Shown: in pieces, positions 1 to 10,628 of the stretch | Layout of the letters: each line of letters opens with the position of its first letter | How positions within the stretch are numbered: the stretch's first letter is position 1 | NCBI GenBank assembly: GCA_028641055.1 | Contig: CM054062.1 | Span: 9,823,638-9,887,637 of the forward strand | Reading direction: 5' to 3' | Origin: Alopecurus myosuroides | Taxonomy: Eukaryota > Streptophyta > Magnoliopsida > Poales > Poaceae | DNA length: 64,000 nt | Notes under the pieces: generated by a model | What the model was told of the DNA's origin: nothing | Seen by the model: the letters and a program-made list of their open reading frames with translations, nothing else | The model's database searches: none | Program-made: the position numbers and the translations under genes

Positions 1-517
1 AAGAAACGTTTACTCGATCGCCTACACCTGGCAGCGGGACATTGGGTAGAAGAGCTACCCTCCGTGCTATGGAGCCTCCGCACAACTCCAAATCGATCCA
101 CAAACTACACACCATTTTTCATGGTATACGGGGCCAAAGCAGTCCTTCCCGAGGACATCAGGTTCAGCGCCCCACGGGTTGTTGCTTACAGCGAAGAAAC
201 CTCCAACAGAGCACTCGCGGATGAATATGGACGCACTCGACGAAATGCGCGACATTGCACTCGCAAGATCCGCAGTATACCAGCAGTCGCTGCGAAACTA
301 TCACAGTCGCCGCATACGCCACAGAGCCTTCGCAGTAGGAGATCTGGTGCTACGGCTCAAGCAGAAGGAATGACACAAGCTCGAGCCACCATGGGAAGGA
401 CCCTTCATAATACACGAATTTATCCCAGGTGGCGCCTATCGACTGAAGAATACGACGACTGGAGGCATCTATTCCAACCCTTGGAATGTTGCACAACTCC
501 GCAAATTTTATCCCTAG
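1..517 (+). pseudogene. E1 pol, C-terminal end of integrase (broken)
   Basis: This is the last part of a Ty3/gypsy polyprotein, downstream of the integrase catalytic core. The segment TPNRSTNYTPFFMVYGAKAV is the family signature after the core, and GDLVLRLKQKE is the following conserved block. The frame shifts by one base near 225. An in-frame TGA at 371-373 falls just before HKLEPPWEGPF, and the terminal stop is at 515-517. The TGA may come from a CGA arginine codon, as expected from deamination of methylated C. The matching region of E2 (11773-12606, other strand) has the same order of motifs. Confidence 0.9.
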
Positions 518-796
518 ATTCATTTTTACTCATCATAATAAGGCTATATTAGCCATCTTGTAGCTCGAAAGAAAAACACATGACTTTTCAGTCATTTGCA
601 ATAAAATACATGGTTTATCAACCATAGATACTGGAGTTCTCCATCCTTACATGCTAAAAGCAACAGGTATACACCCCACAAACACACGGGGGCTACACCT
701 AACACAGCATCACAGGAAGAATTTTGTATACAAGGTAAACACCTTACAACAGTTTTTTACAACTACACAGCGCAACAGGATACATACATCCTACAA
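518..796. other. E1 spacer between converging pol and antisense gene
   Basis: No coding sequence is seen. The stretch separates the 3' end of plus-strand pol from the 3' end of the minus-strand antisense gene, so the two units converge here. At 687-696 it contains a purine-rich motif, CGGGGGCTAC, matching the element's real polypurine tract at 6021-6031. Confidence 0.6.
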
Positions 797-1603
797 TCAC
801 ACATGGCGATGAGCATTCTCAGCCGCCAAAACCCGATCTACCTCAGCAGAGGTCAATCGAATGATTTCCTCTGCCGCAGGTCGAACAGCCCTATAATGAG
901 GAGAAAGGTCGACGATAGGACCATCAGGAAGTCTAGCTACGGAGTTGAAATTCACCTCAAGATGCCACAACCGGACAAAAGAGAGGGCCACTACCGAGCC
1001 GCAAATCATCTGATTGCGAACACACTCGCGAATTTCTCCTTCTCGCCCGAACACCCTGAGAAGATGGCTCCAATCCTCAGGACCCCTCTCCAACAGATAG
1101 AAAGCAGCGTTCATTGCAATCAAAACCTCGTGAAAGGAACTCACAAGTATCTTCGCTTGTATGACCCGAAACTTCAAGGTAGCAAGCACAAAGCCTCGAC
1201 TACGATCGGACCAAAAGTTACTCGCATGGGGCTTTGAGCTGCCAGCTTCCTGAAGGATGTGGTTCTCCACCCACTGTTTCTCACTCCTATCATACGGCTG
1301 AACAACTGAAAAACAAAGGTATATGATCAAAGAAAGATACAGGACAAAGAAGACTAGGGGGCTGAACTACTTACAGAGCAAATCCTGGGCAACAGACGCC
1401 AATTCATCCATCACAAACTGCTCGCGTTCAATCGCCAGCTTTTGTTTGGACTTGGCTACATCCGCTACCCCACGCAATTCCTTTAGTTTGCGTTCACCAT
1501 CCGCAACACGATCACGGAGGCCTGCAAAGGTCCCAACAGCGGCAACAAGAGGATTTGCAGGTGTAGCAAGTCCACCTGAAGACTCCGCAGCAACCCCGGC
1601 TAC
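797..1603 (-). CDS. Second antisense gene in E1 (two visible exons), function unknown
   Basis: Two open stretches are joined by consensus splice sites. Exon a is 1603-1375, preceded by the acceptor TTCTTCCAG and ended by the donor CT/GTAAGT. Exon b is 1305-797, preceded by TTTTTCAG and ended by a TGA at 797-799. Exon a is charged and probably coiled-coil (KLKELRGVADVAKSKQKLA). Exon b is a mostly alpha-helical stretch of about 165 residues with blocks such as MNAAFYLLERGPEDWSHLLR. There is no clear start: an acceptor precedes exon a, so the first exon is missing, or these are extra exons of the gene ending at 1826. I do not recognise the protein. It resembles the C-terminal half of the neighbouring antisense gene in type only (helical, conserved alanines and leucines). 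Confidence 0.5.
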
Positions 1604-1663
1604 CTGGAAGAATACATGGAAATTGAAGGAATAAGATGCCCCCATCCGAGATATAATAATCAC

Positions 1664-1825
1664 CTATTCGACAGGTGCTCGGGGGCTACTCCCATCGGGA
1701 GGAAACACACAGCAAATCAGTCACAGTAAGCATCTCAGAAAAACATCTCGATTAAACGATGAAAATACGGGAATGCATCCCAAGGTTCATTACAATCGAA
1801 AGAGCGAAATACAAAGAAAATATAC
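1664..1825. other. Spacer between the two antisense reading units of E1
   Basis: No coding is visible. It carries a plus-strand copy of GGGGGCTACTCCCATCGGGA at 1681-1700, a polypurine-tract-like motif that recurs at 2866 and 2975. Confidence 0.5.
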
Positions 1826-4790
1826 TAAGGAGCTGCAGATGTGCTGCCGCTCGCGACGGTGCCTCCCCTAGCACGGGCGAACAACTCGGATAACTTCCGA
1901 GCAAGGACTCTGGCTGGCTCGCCAAAACGACGAAGCCCTACCTTTTTGCCCGTAGAAGGATCGACGGGAAGGTCCGAGTACGCCTCTTCCAAACCGGTGA
2001 CTCCATGCGCCAGCGCGAACTGGATGGCGGTCTTCGCCCCAGACTCCGACTGCGCGACCGCGTAGGCGCCAAGGAGATTGCTCTCCGAGAAAATCAAAAG
2101 ATCACCCAGCACAGGTGGAGACACGACGTTGACTAGGAGGCCACGGTGAAGCTGCGTCAGCACTCGAACGGCATCGCCAATCAGGGTGCAAATCCCTTCG
2201 GCGTGCCTCCTGAGCTGGGCGCAGGAATCGGTCAGCGCATCCACCCGTTGGACCCCAGGAAGCTCCAGTGGGACGCCCAGAAGACCTGCAAAGGAAAATA
2301 TTAAAATCCAAGGACCTATCAGACAACCAGAAGACGACAATAGACCAAAAGCGACTTACCCGCAAAACATTCGGCCAGAGGACGAAGGAAGTCGACAAGG
2401 TCGGAGTCCGCCTTGGTGCCAGCCTCCTCCAGATTCTTCAGAGCATCCTGGGCGGCCGCAAGCTTTCCTTCGAGGTCACCCGACAGCATGCGAGAGGACT
2501 CAAGTTCCTGTCGAGTAGCTGCACTGAGCCTCTTGAGCAATTGCCCGAGTGGAGGCATCCGCCTTCTCGGCCTTCATAAACTCAACTTGAGCTGCGCAAC
2601 AATGGTTATCAGAAACAAAGAAATTGGCAAAAATAAAGAGATAAAGATGAGGGAAGGCGATAAACTTACTTCGAAGGAGCTCATTTTCGCTGGCGAGTCG
2701 ATCACGATCCGCCCGAAGGGTCCCGCATTTCGCTTCAGCAAGAATGACACGACGACCAAGGGCCGCAAGAGAGTCGATGAGGGACTGCAAAGAACATGAA
2801 GATAATAGAATCAGAAAAGAGAAATTTGAGCCTATACACGATTGACAACATTCGAGTATAGCCTTGGGGGCTACTCCCATCGGGAGCACTGTCGTGCACC
2901 CGATAAAGCAAGAAGAAAAGACAAGGTCTACATCTTTGAGCCTGTAGCCAATCGCATGCGATCAACTACAGCCTCGGGGGCTACTACCATCGGGAGCACT
3001 ACCGTGCACCCGATAAAAAACAGATCCAAAGTAGCAAAACACCGAAGAAGCAAGCAGCAAAGTTTACCTGGCCTTGGGCGAAGGAAAGGGGGTCCGCTGA
3101 GCTACCCGACACCTCCTTCGGAGTCGAAGCCCCAGCAGCAAAACTAGGAATTATGTATTCCGTAGTCGCTGCAGTGGGATCTGCACTCGGCGAATTCTGC
3201 ATGGTGTCGGCGGTAGGGGTCCCACCCGCGGTTTCAACCTTCTTCCTCTTTTTGAGAGGAAGGAAGAGACGAATCTACGAGGGCTGATAGCTTGCAGACT
3301 ACAATGAAGACAGTATGTCAAAAGACGCGAAAGGAAAAACGTTCGACTAAGAACAAGAAGAGAAACCTACTCGTCGTCATCTTCGTCGTCCAACATATCC
3401 GCATTCCAGGCGGTTTGGATATTTGGAAATGAAGGAGAAGGGGCGCGCGTGCGCAGCGGAGTCACGATGAGGGGCCCCTTCCTGGGCGATTCCTTGTCCA
3501 AAGAGTTGTCCTTGGAGGTGGCCTCATCACCCTCCACTCGACGGCGTTTGCGGAGGAGGAGACCGCTACCCGATTCCTCCGCGTCATCCGAGGAGTCATG
3601 CTCGGAGCTCGAGGAGGCATTAGCAACACTGGTGTCGGCTGGGCCGTCCAAGTTACTCACCAACAAATCCGAGGCATCCTCCCCGGACATTAGCGGGTAG
3701 CAGGTGGCCACGGTTAGGCTCTACCAAAGAAGACAGAAGAAAAGCAAGAGAAAAATTCAGTCGACCAAATTTCAGAACAAGGAAAGGAATGAAGATAGAA
3801 GGAAAGACAAACTTACTTCGGGTGGCGGAGGCCTTGATGCCTCGAAAGCTGCGACCGTGCAGTCGGGGAAGGTTTCGCCCACCTTCAAGCTGGTGATGGC
3901 CGCGATCTTCTTCTCGAACTCAACGTTCGAGAGCTCTTCGCGGCTCACGCGACTGGGGTCTTCAGTGCCCTGGTACTCCCACATCGTGGAAGGCCTGTCC
4001 TGCAGGGGCTGAATCCTGCGCTTGAGGAAGATGCTCGCCAGGTGCAGCCCGTTCAGCACAACTCCAGCGGCTTGGTCCCGAAGGGTGGCCACCTTGGCGA
4101 GTAGCGGCGTAACAACCTGGTTCTCTTCAGCCGACAGTTTATGCGCCCATGACTTTCGCCTCTTCAGGACAGCGAACGGGTGGAATTCCTGAATTACACC
4201 CGAGCTGTTGTCGGTGACGTAAAACCACTTCTTTCTCCACCCTTGAGCAGAGTCGATGAAGTGCATCCCAAAGTAGATGGTGTCCGATTTCGCCTGGATT
4301 CCGAAACCGCCGGTGCGCAGCGGCTCGCTAGGCTCAGATTCTACCCGCGATTTCTCGCGGAAGACTCGAACCTTGAAGAGGGCCTTCCAGAGGCCCCAAT
4401 GTGGGCGAATGCCCAAGAAGCACTCGCAGAACACAATGAAGCACGAGATGTGCTGCACTGCATTCGGAGGCAGATCGTGGAGCTGTATGCCATAGACATA
4501 CAGCAACGCCACGAGAAAGGGGTGCGGAGGAAAAAAAGCCCGCGCGATACGTGGTCCGCGAAAACCACGCGTTCGTTCGCGCGGGGATTAGGTACCTCCT
4601 CCTTCTTGCCGAGGCGCACCCGCTTGTCGGCTTCCGGAGGCAGCAACCCCTCCCTCTGCATCTCCCTAACGCTGTTCATCGTGGTGTTGGGCGAGCGCCA
4701 GTCGCCCGAGCGCGGTGCGGGTAGCGCAGGAACTTCCTATGGCGCCTTCGATGAAGAAACGGCGGCGCCGAGCTTCTTGCTTATTGCCAT
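1826..4790 (-). pseudogene. E1 antisense gene, gypsy-type transposon protein (PF04195-like), six exons
   Basis: This minus-strand gene lies between pol and the 3' LTR. Exons by splice consensus are 4790-3817, 3720-3371, 3274-3068, 2784-2670, 2591-2360 and 2285-1826. Exon 1 encodes the domain known as 'putative gypsy type transposon' (PF04195), with the hallmark run YGIQLHDLPPNAVQHISCF followed by FLGIRPHWGLWK. Exon 2 is acidic and serine-rich with a basic KRRR patch. Exons 4-5 are coiled-coil, and exon 6 is a helical C-terminal domain ending in TAG. Damage: an in-frame TAG at 4737-4739, 17 codons after the start; a frameshift near 4525; a frameshift near 2545. A TATA box lies about 105 bases before the ATG. 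The function of this family is unknown. E2 has the same gene with the same number of coding exons. Confidence 0.8.
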
Positions 4791-4893
4791 TGGCGCTGGT
4801 GCGAGCTCGCAGAGAGAAAGGTTGGAGAACGGGGAAGAGGAAGGACGAAGAAGACGAAGGCTGGGAAATTTTCACCGTTTCACCTAAGGCTTG

Positions 4894-4903
4894 CATTTAT
4901 ACA
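4894..4903 (-). promoter_or_regulatory. TATA box of the E1 antisense gene
   Basis: On the minus strand the sequence reads TATGTATAAATGCAAG, about 105 bases upstream of the ATG at 4790. This spacing suits a core promoter of its own, independent of the LTR. Confidence 0.5.
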
Positions 4904-5200
4904 TAGCGCCAGTCGATCCTGACCGTTCACTGAGCCGCGTGGCATCCATCGCGGCCGCCGCATGCGAAGGCGAAACGAAAGGGCGGCGGATGTTGTTTCG
5001 TGCCATGATCCTAACAGTGGATCGTGCGCATTTACTGCGCGTAGTTCGCGTAAAAACCGGGAACGACGTCTCGTTTCCGGTCAAAAAGCTGACAAGGTGG
5101 GCCAGCATTTCTGCTCTCGCCCCGTCACGTCCCATCGGGAGGATAAAAGTGCGACGTGACGTCATAGCATGCATCATCAAGATGGCGAATCTTTCGAGTA

Positions 5201-5408
5201 AAGCTCCAAAACGCGAAAATAACTTCGTATGGACAAACTATGGCGTGAAATTTCTTTCGCAGGAAAACAAGACCCTAAGCACGAAAGCTCTTTCGTATGG
5301 GAATAAAGCTCCAAACACGAAAATAACTTCGTATGGACAAATTATGGCGTGAAATCTCTTTCACAGGAAAAAACTCCAAACACGAAAACTCTTTCGTATG
5401 GACAAAGA
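5201..5408 (+). repeat. Two-copy tandem repeat, 104-bp unit
   Basis: The motif AAGCTCCAAA followed by CGAAAATAACTTCGTATGGA starts at 5201 and again at 5305. The copies differ by scattered substitutions. Each also carries a shorter internal echo, CTCTTTCGTATGG. Confidence 0.75.
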
Positions 5409-6020
5409 TAGCTTGGTTTTCATATCTAGAAAACCACAGACTCAAAACTACGCGAGTAGGCAGATCCTGCCACTCATTCGCACGATGTCTACACATCATA
5501 GACCTGGATTGTTCAGCCGACTAGGTACATCCGGATGCCATATTCTTTCGAATATGAACGTAAGACCCAAAAGATCTCTCTTGAGGGCCTGAGATCGCAC
5601 TCAAGCTGCGTCCTCTAGTACAATTCCGTGTCCACAACACGAAGAAAAATCCTAGCGGACGCGCCGGGTACCCCCATAGGTTAAGTTCGACTCGGTAAGA
5701 CCACTATGGCCCAGTTGCAATGATCACCTCATCGGGTTCGAGTCGGAGGTCTCGAATATGTGTAGGCCAGAACTATTTTTGCCCTAGTTGCAATTAATTG
5801 GCCCTGATCTTTCAGGAGAGCCAAGCTGCTGCGCCACATCCTTCTGTGATAAATAGCCATAAAAACAGGCACTTTCATTACCCGATACTCGGGTATAAAA
5901 CCTCATCACACATGGTACACACCCTCAAAACAGGAAACGACCATAGTGGTTATCTGAAAGAAAGCGGGATGAAAAATCTGACCGTCTACTCGACTGGAAA
6001 AATTCCAATCGAGCAAACGC

Positions 6021-6031
6021 TCGGGGGCTAC
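6021..6031 (+). promoter_or_regulatory. E1 polypurine tract
   Basis: TCGGGGGCTAC lies directly before the LTR start TGACGAAGGG. This is the usual place for the plus-strand primer of an LTR retrotransposon. Confidence 0.75.
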
Positions 6032-6209
6032 TGACGAAGGGATGGATCTTGGACCCTGCGGGTAAGGGCACCCCGTCTCAAGCCCAAGTTTAAGGCCCAA
6101 GAAGGGAAGCCCTTGGAGTGTTTTGGAAGGCCCACTTGAAGCCCACCCGCAATGCCTTGCGGGCTAAGTTAGGAAACTTGTAACCGACATAGGGCTAGAT
6201 TTCGAGTCC
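6032..6209 (+). mobile_element. E1 3' LTR, first part
   Basis: It starts with TGACGAAGGGATGG after the polypurine tract and is cut at 6209 by E2, whose target duplication AGTCC is 6205-6209. The second part begins at 18937. Together they give about 493 bases. Confidence 0.8.
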
Positions 6210-6672
6210 TGTCGTGGGATAGTCACGGCAGACGTTACCAGGGGTAACTTATCTTGGGGCAATTCGACTCTGGTGTTCGGGAGAGGGTTTAGCTCAAGGG
6301 AAACCATGCTATCAATCGATCTGGTAGCTCTGGCAATGAAGTCGCCGAGTCTCCGATCTAGGGTTACAATATCAGCTCTCGTATTACAGGGATATTCGAC
6401 TATCCGGTGAAGCTCCGTTTTGCCGAGCCTAGGGGCCGGTTTATATCTTACCCGGCCCCCTGGCTTCCTATCCAAGGCATACTCGGAGTCCTACCCGGTA
6501 ACCGCATACAAAACCCTAAGTTTCCTAATAGTAACCCCGAAGCCGGGTTACGAGGCCTACACTGCTTCTTGGGCCTTCTAGAAACTCCTCTTCCTTAAGC
6601 CGGGTCTTGCGCAGTTCTTTTGGGCCGGGTTACACCTTGGCGTTATCTTACCGGGTCTCCATCCCTCCATCA
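6210..6672 (-). mobile_element. E2 3' LTR
   Basis: 463 bases, TG...CA on both strands, the same length as the copy at 18469-18931. On the minus strand a TATA-like ATATAAA lies at 6440-6446. Confidence 0.95.
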
Positions 6673-6684
6673 GTAGTCCCCAGA
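6673..6684 (-). promoter_or_regulatory. E2 polypurine tract
   Basis: On the minus strand CTGGGGACTAC directly precedes the 3' LTR start TGATGGAGGG. Confidence 0.7.
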
Positions 6685-7061
6685 ATAGCTTGGGCTTCGC
6701 GGGATCAACCATGAAGCGCACGCTATTCCCTGCAAAATAAGAAACATACAAGTCCATAAAATACCGGGTTAGAATGCTTTGATAATATCTAGGCCTAACT
6801 CTGTGGGTGGTCCATATAGTAACCCGGCTTTCCCCAAGTCCAACATTGTTTTCCCGGGTCAATGCTCCGAGAAAACACACAAGACCCGGACTCGCATCGC
6901 CCGCCAGTCAGTCCGAATATCGCGCTCGCAATCTGTTTCAATCCTTTCCGGATTTCTCGTAACGGGTGCCTTCAATGCTTATCCCGAAAAATCCGGTTGA
7001 GTATCCTTTTCCGAAAATTTGGCTCCCGCCGCTTAGACCTAGTGCGCTCCCGCTCAGCTCC
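6685..7061. other. E2 spacer between 3' LTR and antisense gene promoter
   Basis: No coding is seen. It is rich in the CCGGGT motif that recurs through E2. Confidence 0.5.
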
Positions 7062-7070
7062 TATATATAG
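7062..7070 (+). promoter_or_regulatory. TATA box of the E2 antisense gene
   Basis: CTCCTATATATAGGTACC is a strong plant TATA box on the plus strand. It is followed by a C-rich 5' leader (7090-7370). The ATG is at 7698, directly after a splice acceptor (CCCAG at 7684-7688), which suggests an intron in the 5' leader. Confidence 0.6.
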
Positions 7071-7697
7071 GTACCCAAACGGCACCGCGCAGATCCATTT
7101 CGTCATTGGCCACCACATCTCCATCTCCTCTCCTCTCTCAGTGCTCTCGCCTCCAAGCTCGAGCCCGTACTTCTGCGCCGCCCGTGAGCACGTTCGCCGG
7201 AGACGGGCCACCGCCATCCGTCCGCGCCCGCACTCGCGACGCCGTGAAGCCGCCGTTGACCTCCGCCGCCGCGTCCTCGAGCAGTTCACCGGAGAGCCCT
7301 AGGGACCGCCGCCGTCACGCCATCTGCCGCCTCTACGTTCTCGCCCCCGATCCCGCCGATAAGCCACTTTACTCCATGGATTTCACCTTTAATCTGAACT
7401 ATGTTCTTCTTGCGAGTAGATTGGATCTAGCTCCGTGCCTAGATGCCCTTTTTATTCCTCTTGATTTTTCACACCATGCTTCGCACTTTCATATCCAATG
7501 CTTGTTCTAGATTCAGTAGCACACCTTATAGCGCATCTCCATTACTTGTAATCATAATTTTTCCCGTAAACCTTTCCGCCTAGATCCAATCTGTCAAGAT
7601 TTCCCGCAAATATTCTTCACTAAGTCGGATAACGACCATTTTCCGGGTCTCAAGTTATTTATGCCCTGCACTTTGTCTTTTTTCCCAGATTACACCC

Positions 7698-10628
7698 ATG
7701 GCACCTAAGGCCAGCGGGAAAACGAAGGGCAAACAGCCAGCTGGCAAGGCAAAGCCGAGTCAATCGATCTCCGCCAACTGGGCGAGGTCGACAGTGACCA
7801 AGGCCAAGCTGGATGAACTTGCCGAATCTGGTGTCTTACCCGCCCGGGAAGAAATCCATTGGCGTGTACCTGGGGACGAGACTCGGCCTTCCCTGGGTCT
7901 TGATGAGGTAGTGATCTTCGTAGAGCATGTGATCCGCGGTTTTCGCCCCCCGGGTCACCCTTTCTTCCACGAATTGCTAGATCATTACAAGCTCCGAATG
8001 TTTGATATTGGTCCTAACTCCATGCTGAACATCACTCATTTTATTGTCTTGTGTGAGTCATATTTATGCATTCCTCCGAATCTTGCACTCTTCCTTGAAC
8101 TATTCCAATGCAAACCGGATCCAACCCAACGCTGTCCGGCCCAAACTTATGTGCAACTACTCTGGACACCTCACGGATTCCCTTCGTTACTCATTGAGGA
8201 ATTACCCGGCCGCGGACGCGAACAAGATAATTAAAAACTTCTTGACCGAGAAAATGGAGGTGATCCGGACCATAGCCGGCCTGGACCCCTACACGCGGGA
8301 TAACCCGGCTCCAGCAGTAAGATCCGGCCCTCACTTTTTATCCGACTGACATTTTTCTGGTACAACCACTAACCTTTATCACTGTGTTTTTATCTCAGGA
8401 AGGTAGCGCTTTCTGGAAGATCGAGACCCCCCTCCTTCCGAAAACTCGGAAGAGGATGAAGAGCCGGTTGATACCGATGAGGGTAACATCCGAGTCTTAC
8501 TCATTTCCCTTTCTGTTAACTTTTATCCCAACTTGCTTCAATTTTCCGACAATATGCTATGTTTTCCAGGATTGGAGGATAAAGAGGAGACCCAATCCGA
8601 CGAAAGCGAAGCTTAGCCGGACATTGACGTTGGGGCGAAGAGGAAGTCACGGACAGTTGTATTCAAGGTTCCTTACTCCTCTATTGCCTCCAAACCATAT
8701 TCATACGCTAACATGTGCGAGCTTAACCAACACTTGATCGCCTCATAGCGCTTGAAGGAACCCGCCCCAGTCAACTCGGAACTCTCCGGGTGATGATCCT
8801 CTCAACCCGGGCATCCCTTCGTCCCCCGTTTGCAAAGCCGGTATTCCCCAAACTCATTCTTCCCGTTCTCCTCAAAGATTTCCATCTCCAAACCATCCAC
8901 TAGCCGGGCAAATCCGGGTCTCACTTTCCCAATCTTTATCAGCCTCGTCCGGGTCTAGCAACGATCTCCCGGCGGATTTCGTCGTGAACACCGGGTAAGT
9001 CACCTTTCTTGCTATTCAATACACTAGCTTTTTCCATATCTCTCATTTACCGTGTGGTGACTGTTTCTTTTTCCCTTTTTCCTTAGAGCCAAGGTCACAA
9101 ACAGTGACCCGGACGATATGGATGTGGATGACCCGGCGATGAAGGATCCGAAAGACATCGTGAAGGCCGCGGCTGGCGGCGTTGAAGAAGAAGATAAAGA
9201 GGAAGACCCGCTGAAAGACTCGGCCGAGCAGGAGGCCGAGTATCCTATTCCGTCACACAGACCCGGAGGTGATGACGTCGAGGTCCTGGGCGCGAGGAGG
9301 GGTGATCCCACTCCTGATACCTAGGCGACTCGGGTGTCCCCCCCCCAAGCAGGAAAGGACTCCGCCTCCGAGTAACCAGGCCCCCAGCTCCTCCGGGGTG
9401 AAACTTGACGATCTGAACTTTGAAGATATGCTAGGTGTTCTTTATACCTTGAAAACTGATAAAAAGGGCATTCTGGAAGCCATGGCGGCTAAGCACCAGG
9501 TAAATTAACCGACACTGCTTGTATATTCACCTACTCCCCAAGTTCCGAGTGAACTATGCATAGTTTGCTTGGTACTTTGTAACGCTATGATTAATCACAC
9601 CCGGATATGTCTTTTGTCCGACTAACATTTCCTTTTCTTTTCTCGCAGGCATACGTGGCCCAATCGGAGGAGATGTTGGCTAAAACCAACAAGCTCCTCG
9701 AGGTTGAAACAAAGCTGCGTGAATCGCTGGAAGATGATGTGGAGAAACTTGAGAAAAATGTGAGAAAATATAGGAAGAGATCCCACACTGCTGAGGGTGA
9801 GCTGAAGAGGCTTTCGTCCCAAATTGCCGATACTTATCGCACCTTGCTTGGTAATAATTTCTAGCTGATTAACTATAACTCGGATTTCTTGTTCTGCAAA
9901 ACACTCGGAATTTCTTGCTTTAACCTTTCTGTTACTCTGCAGGGCCGGGTGAGGCGGTCCCAGATGAAGATGATATCGAGAAGTTAAAGACCTTAAAGGC
10001 CATAATCCGACAACTCTGTGCCGGCACCAAATGGATTTTGCAAGCTATCAAGTGGCCGGGTACCGGGTATGGTGATTTGAACACCTTGCTTGACGCATGT
10101 TCCACCATCCCCGAGTGGATCGACCACCGGAAGCGCTCGTCGTGCTGGGTTGGAGTAACCCGGGGGCTCGCTCTGGCCAAGGCCTACTTTCCCAAACTTG
10201 AGCTGGCAAAGCTTGTTGGCGGGTTTCCCGAATTCAACCATGACGGCTCCAAATTTTCTGGTAAGAACTTCAAGTCCATCAATACTGAGGTGCGTCACTC
10301 GGCGAGCTTGATCGCCGACAGTCTGGATTTAAGCAAGATTGTTCCGCCTTACGAAGCCGAAGACAAGCCAATTCAGTCGGATCTGCCAAAGCCTTTTGAC
10401 ATGCTGGCACGGTGGAAGGCGGAAGCTGCCCATAGGAAGGAGGAAGCTGCGAAGAAGAAGGCTGAGGACGATATTGCGCCTACCACCTCAACGCCGGCTG
10501 TCCCTCCTCCAGCGCGCGCCGGTACTGCTGCTGACCCGGACGCTGAGGCCGAAAAGACCGCCGACGAGCAAGTCAAAGACCCGGCTGCCCAGGACAACAT
10601 TGATGACTCGGCCAAGAATGCCGAGTAA
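7698..10628 (+). pseudogene. E2 antisense gene, gypsy-type transposon protein (PF04195-like), six coding exons
   Basis: This plus-strand gene faces E2's minus-strand pol. Coding exons by consensus: 7698-8316, 8399-8482, 8570-8994, 9087-9499, 9649-9850 and 9943-10628. Exon 1 encodes the PF04195-type domain (VIRGFRPPGHPFFHELLDHY, then LCESYLCIPPNLALFLELFQ). Exons 2-4 are acidic and serine/proline-rich, exon 5 is coiled-coil (KLRESLEDDVEKLEKNVRK), and exon 6 is a helical domain followed by an alanine/lysine/glutamate-rich tail ending in TAA. Damage: a frameshift between about 8110 and 8170, one near 8418, an in-frame TAG near 8613 and a frameshift near 9310. The order of domains and the number of exons match the E1 gene, though the proteins are clearly diverged. 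Molecular role unknown. Confidence 0.8.

Larger units (their letters stand above)
4904..6031 (+). other. E1 non-coding region before the 3' LTR
   Basis: No gene is seen. The stretch contains the upstream region of the antisense gene, a two-copy tandem repeat (5201-5408) and, at its end, the polypurine tract. Small open frames here do not resemble any family. Confidence 0.6.
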
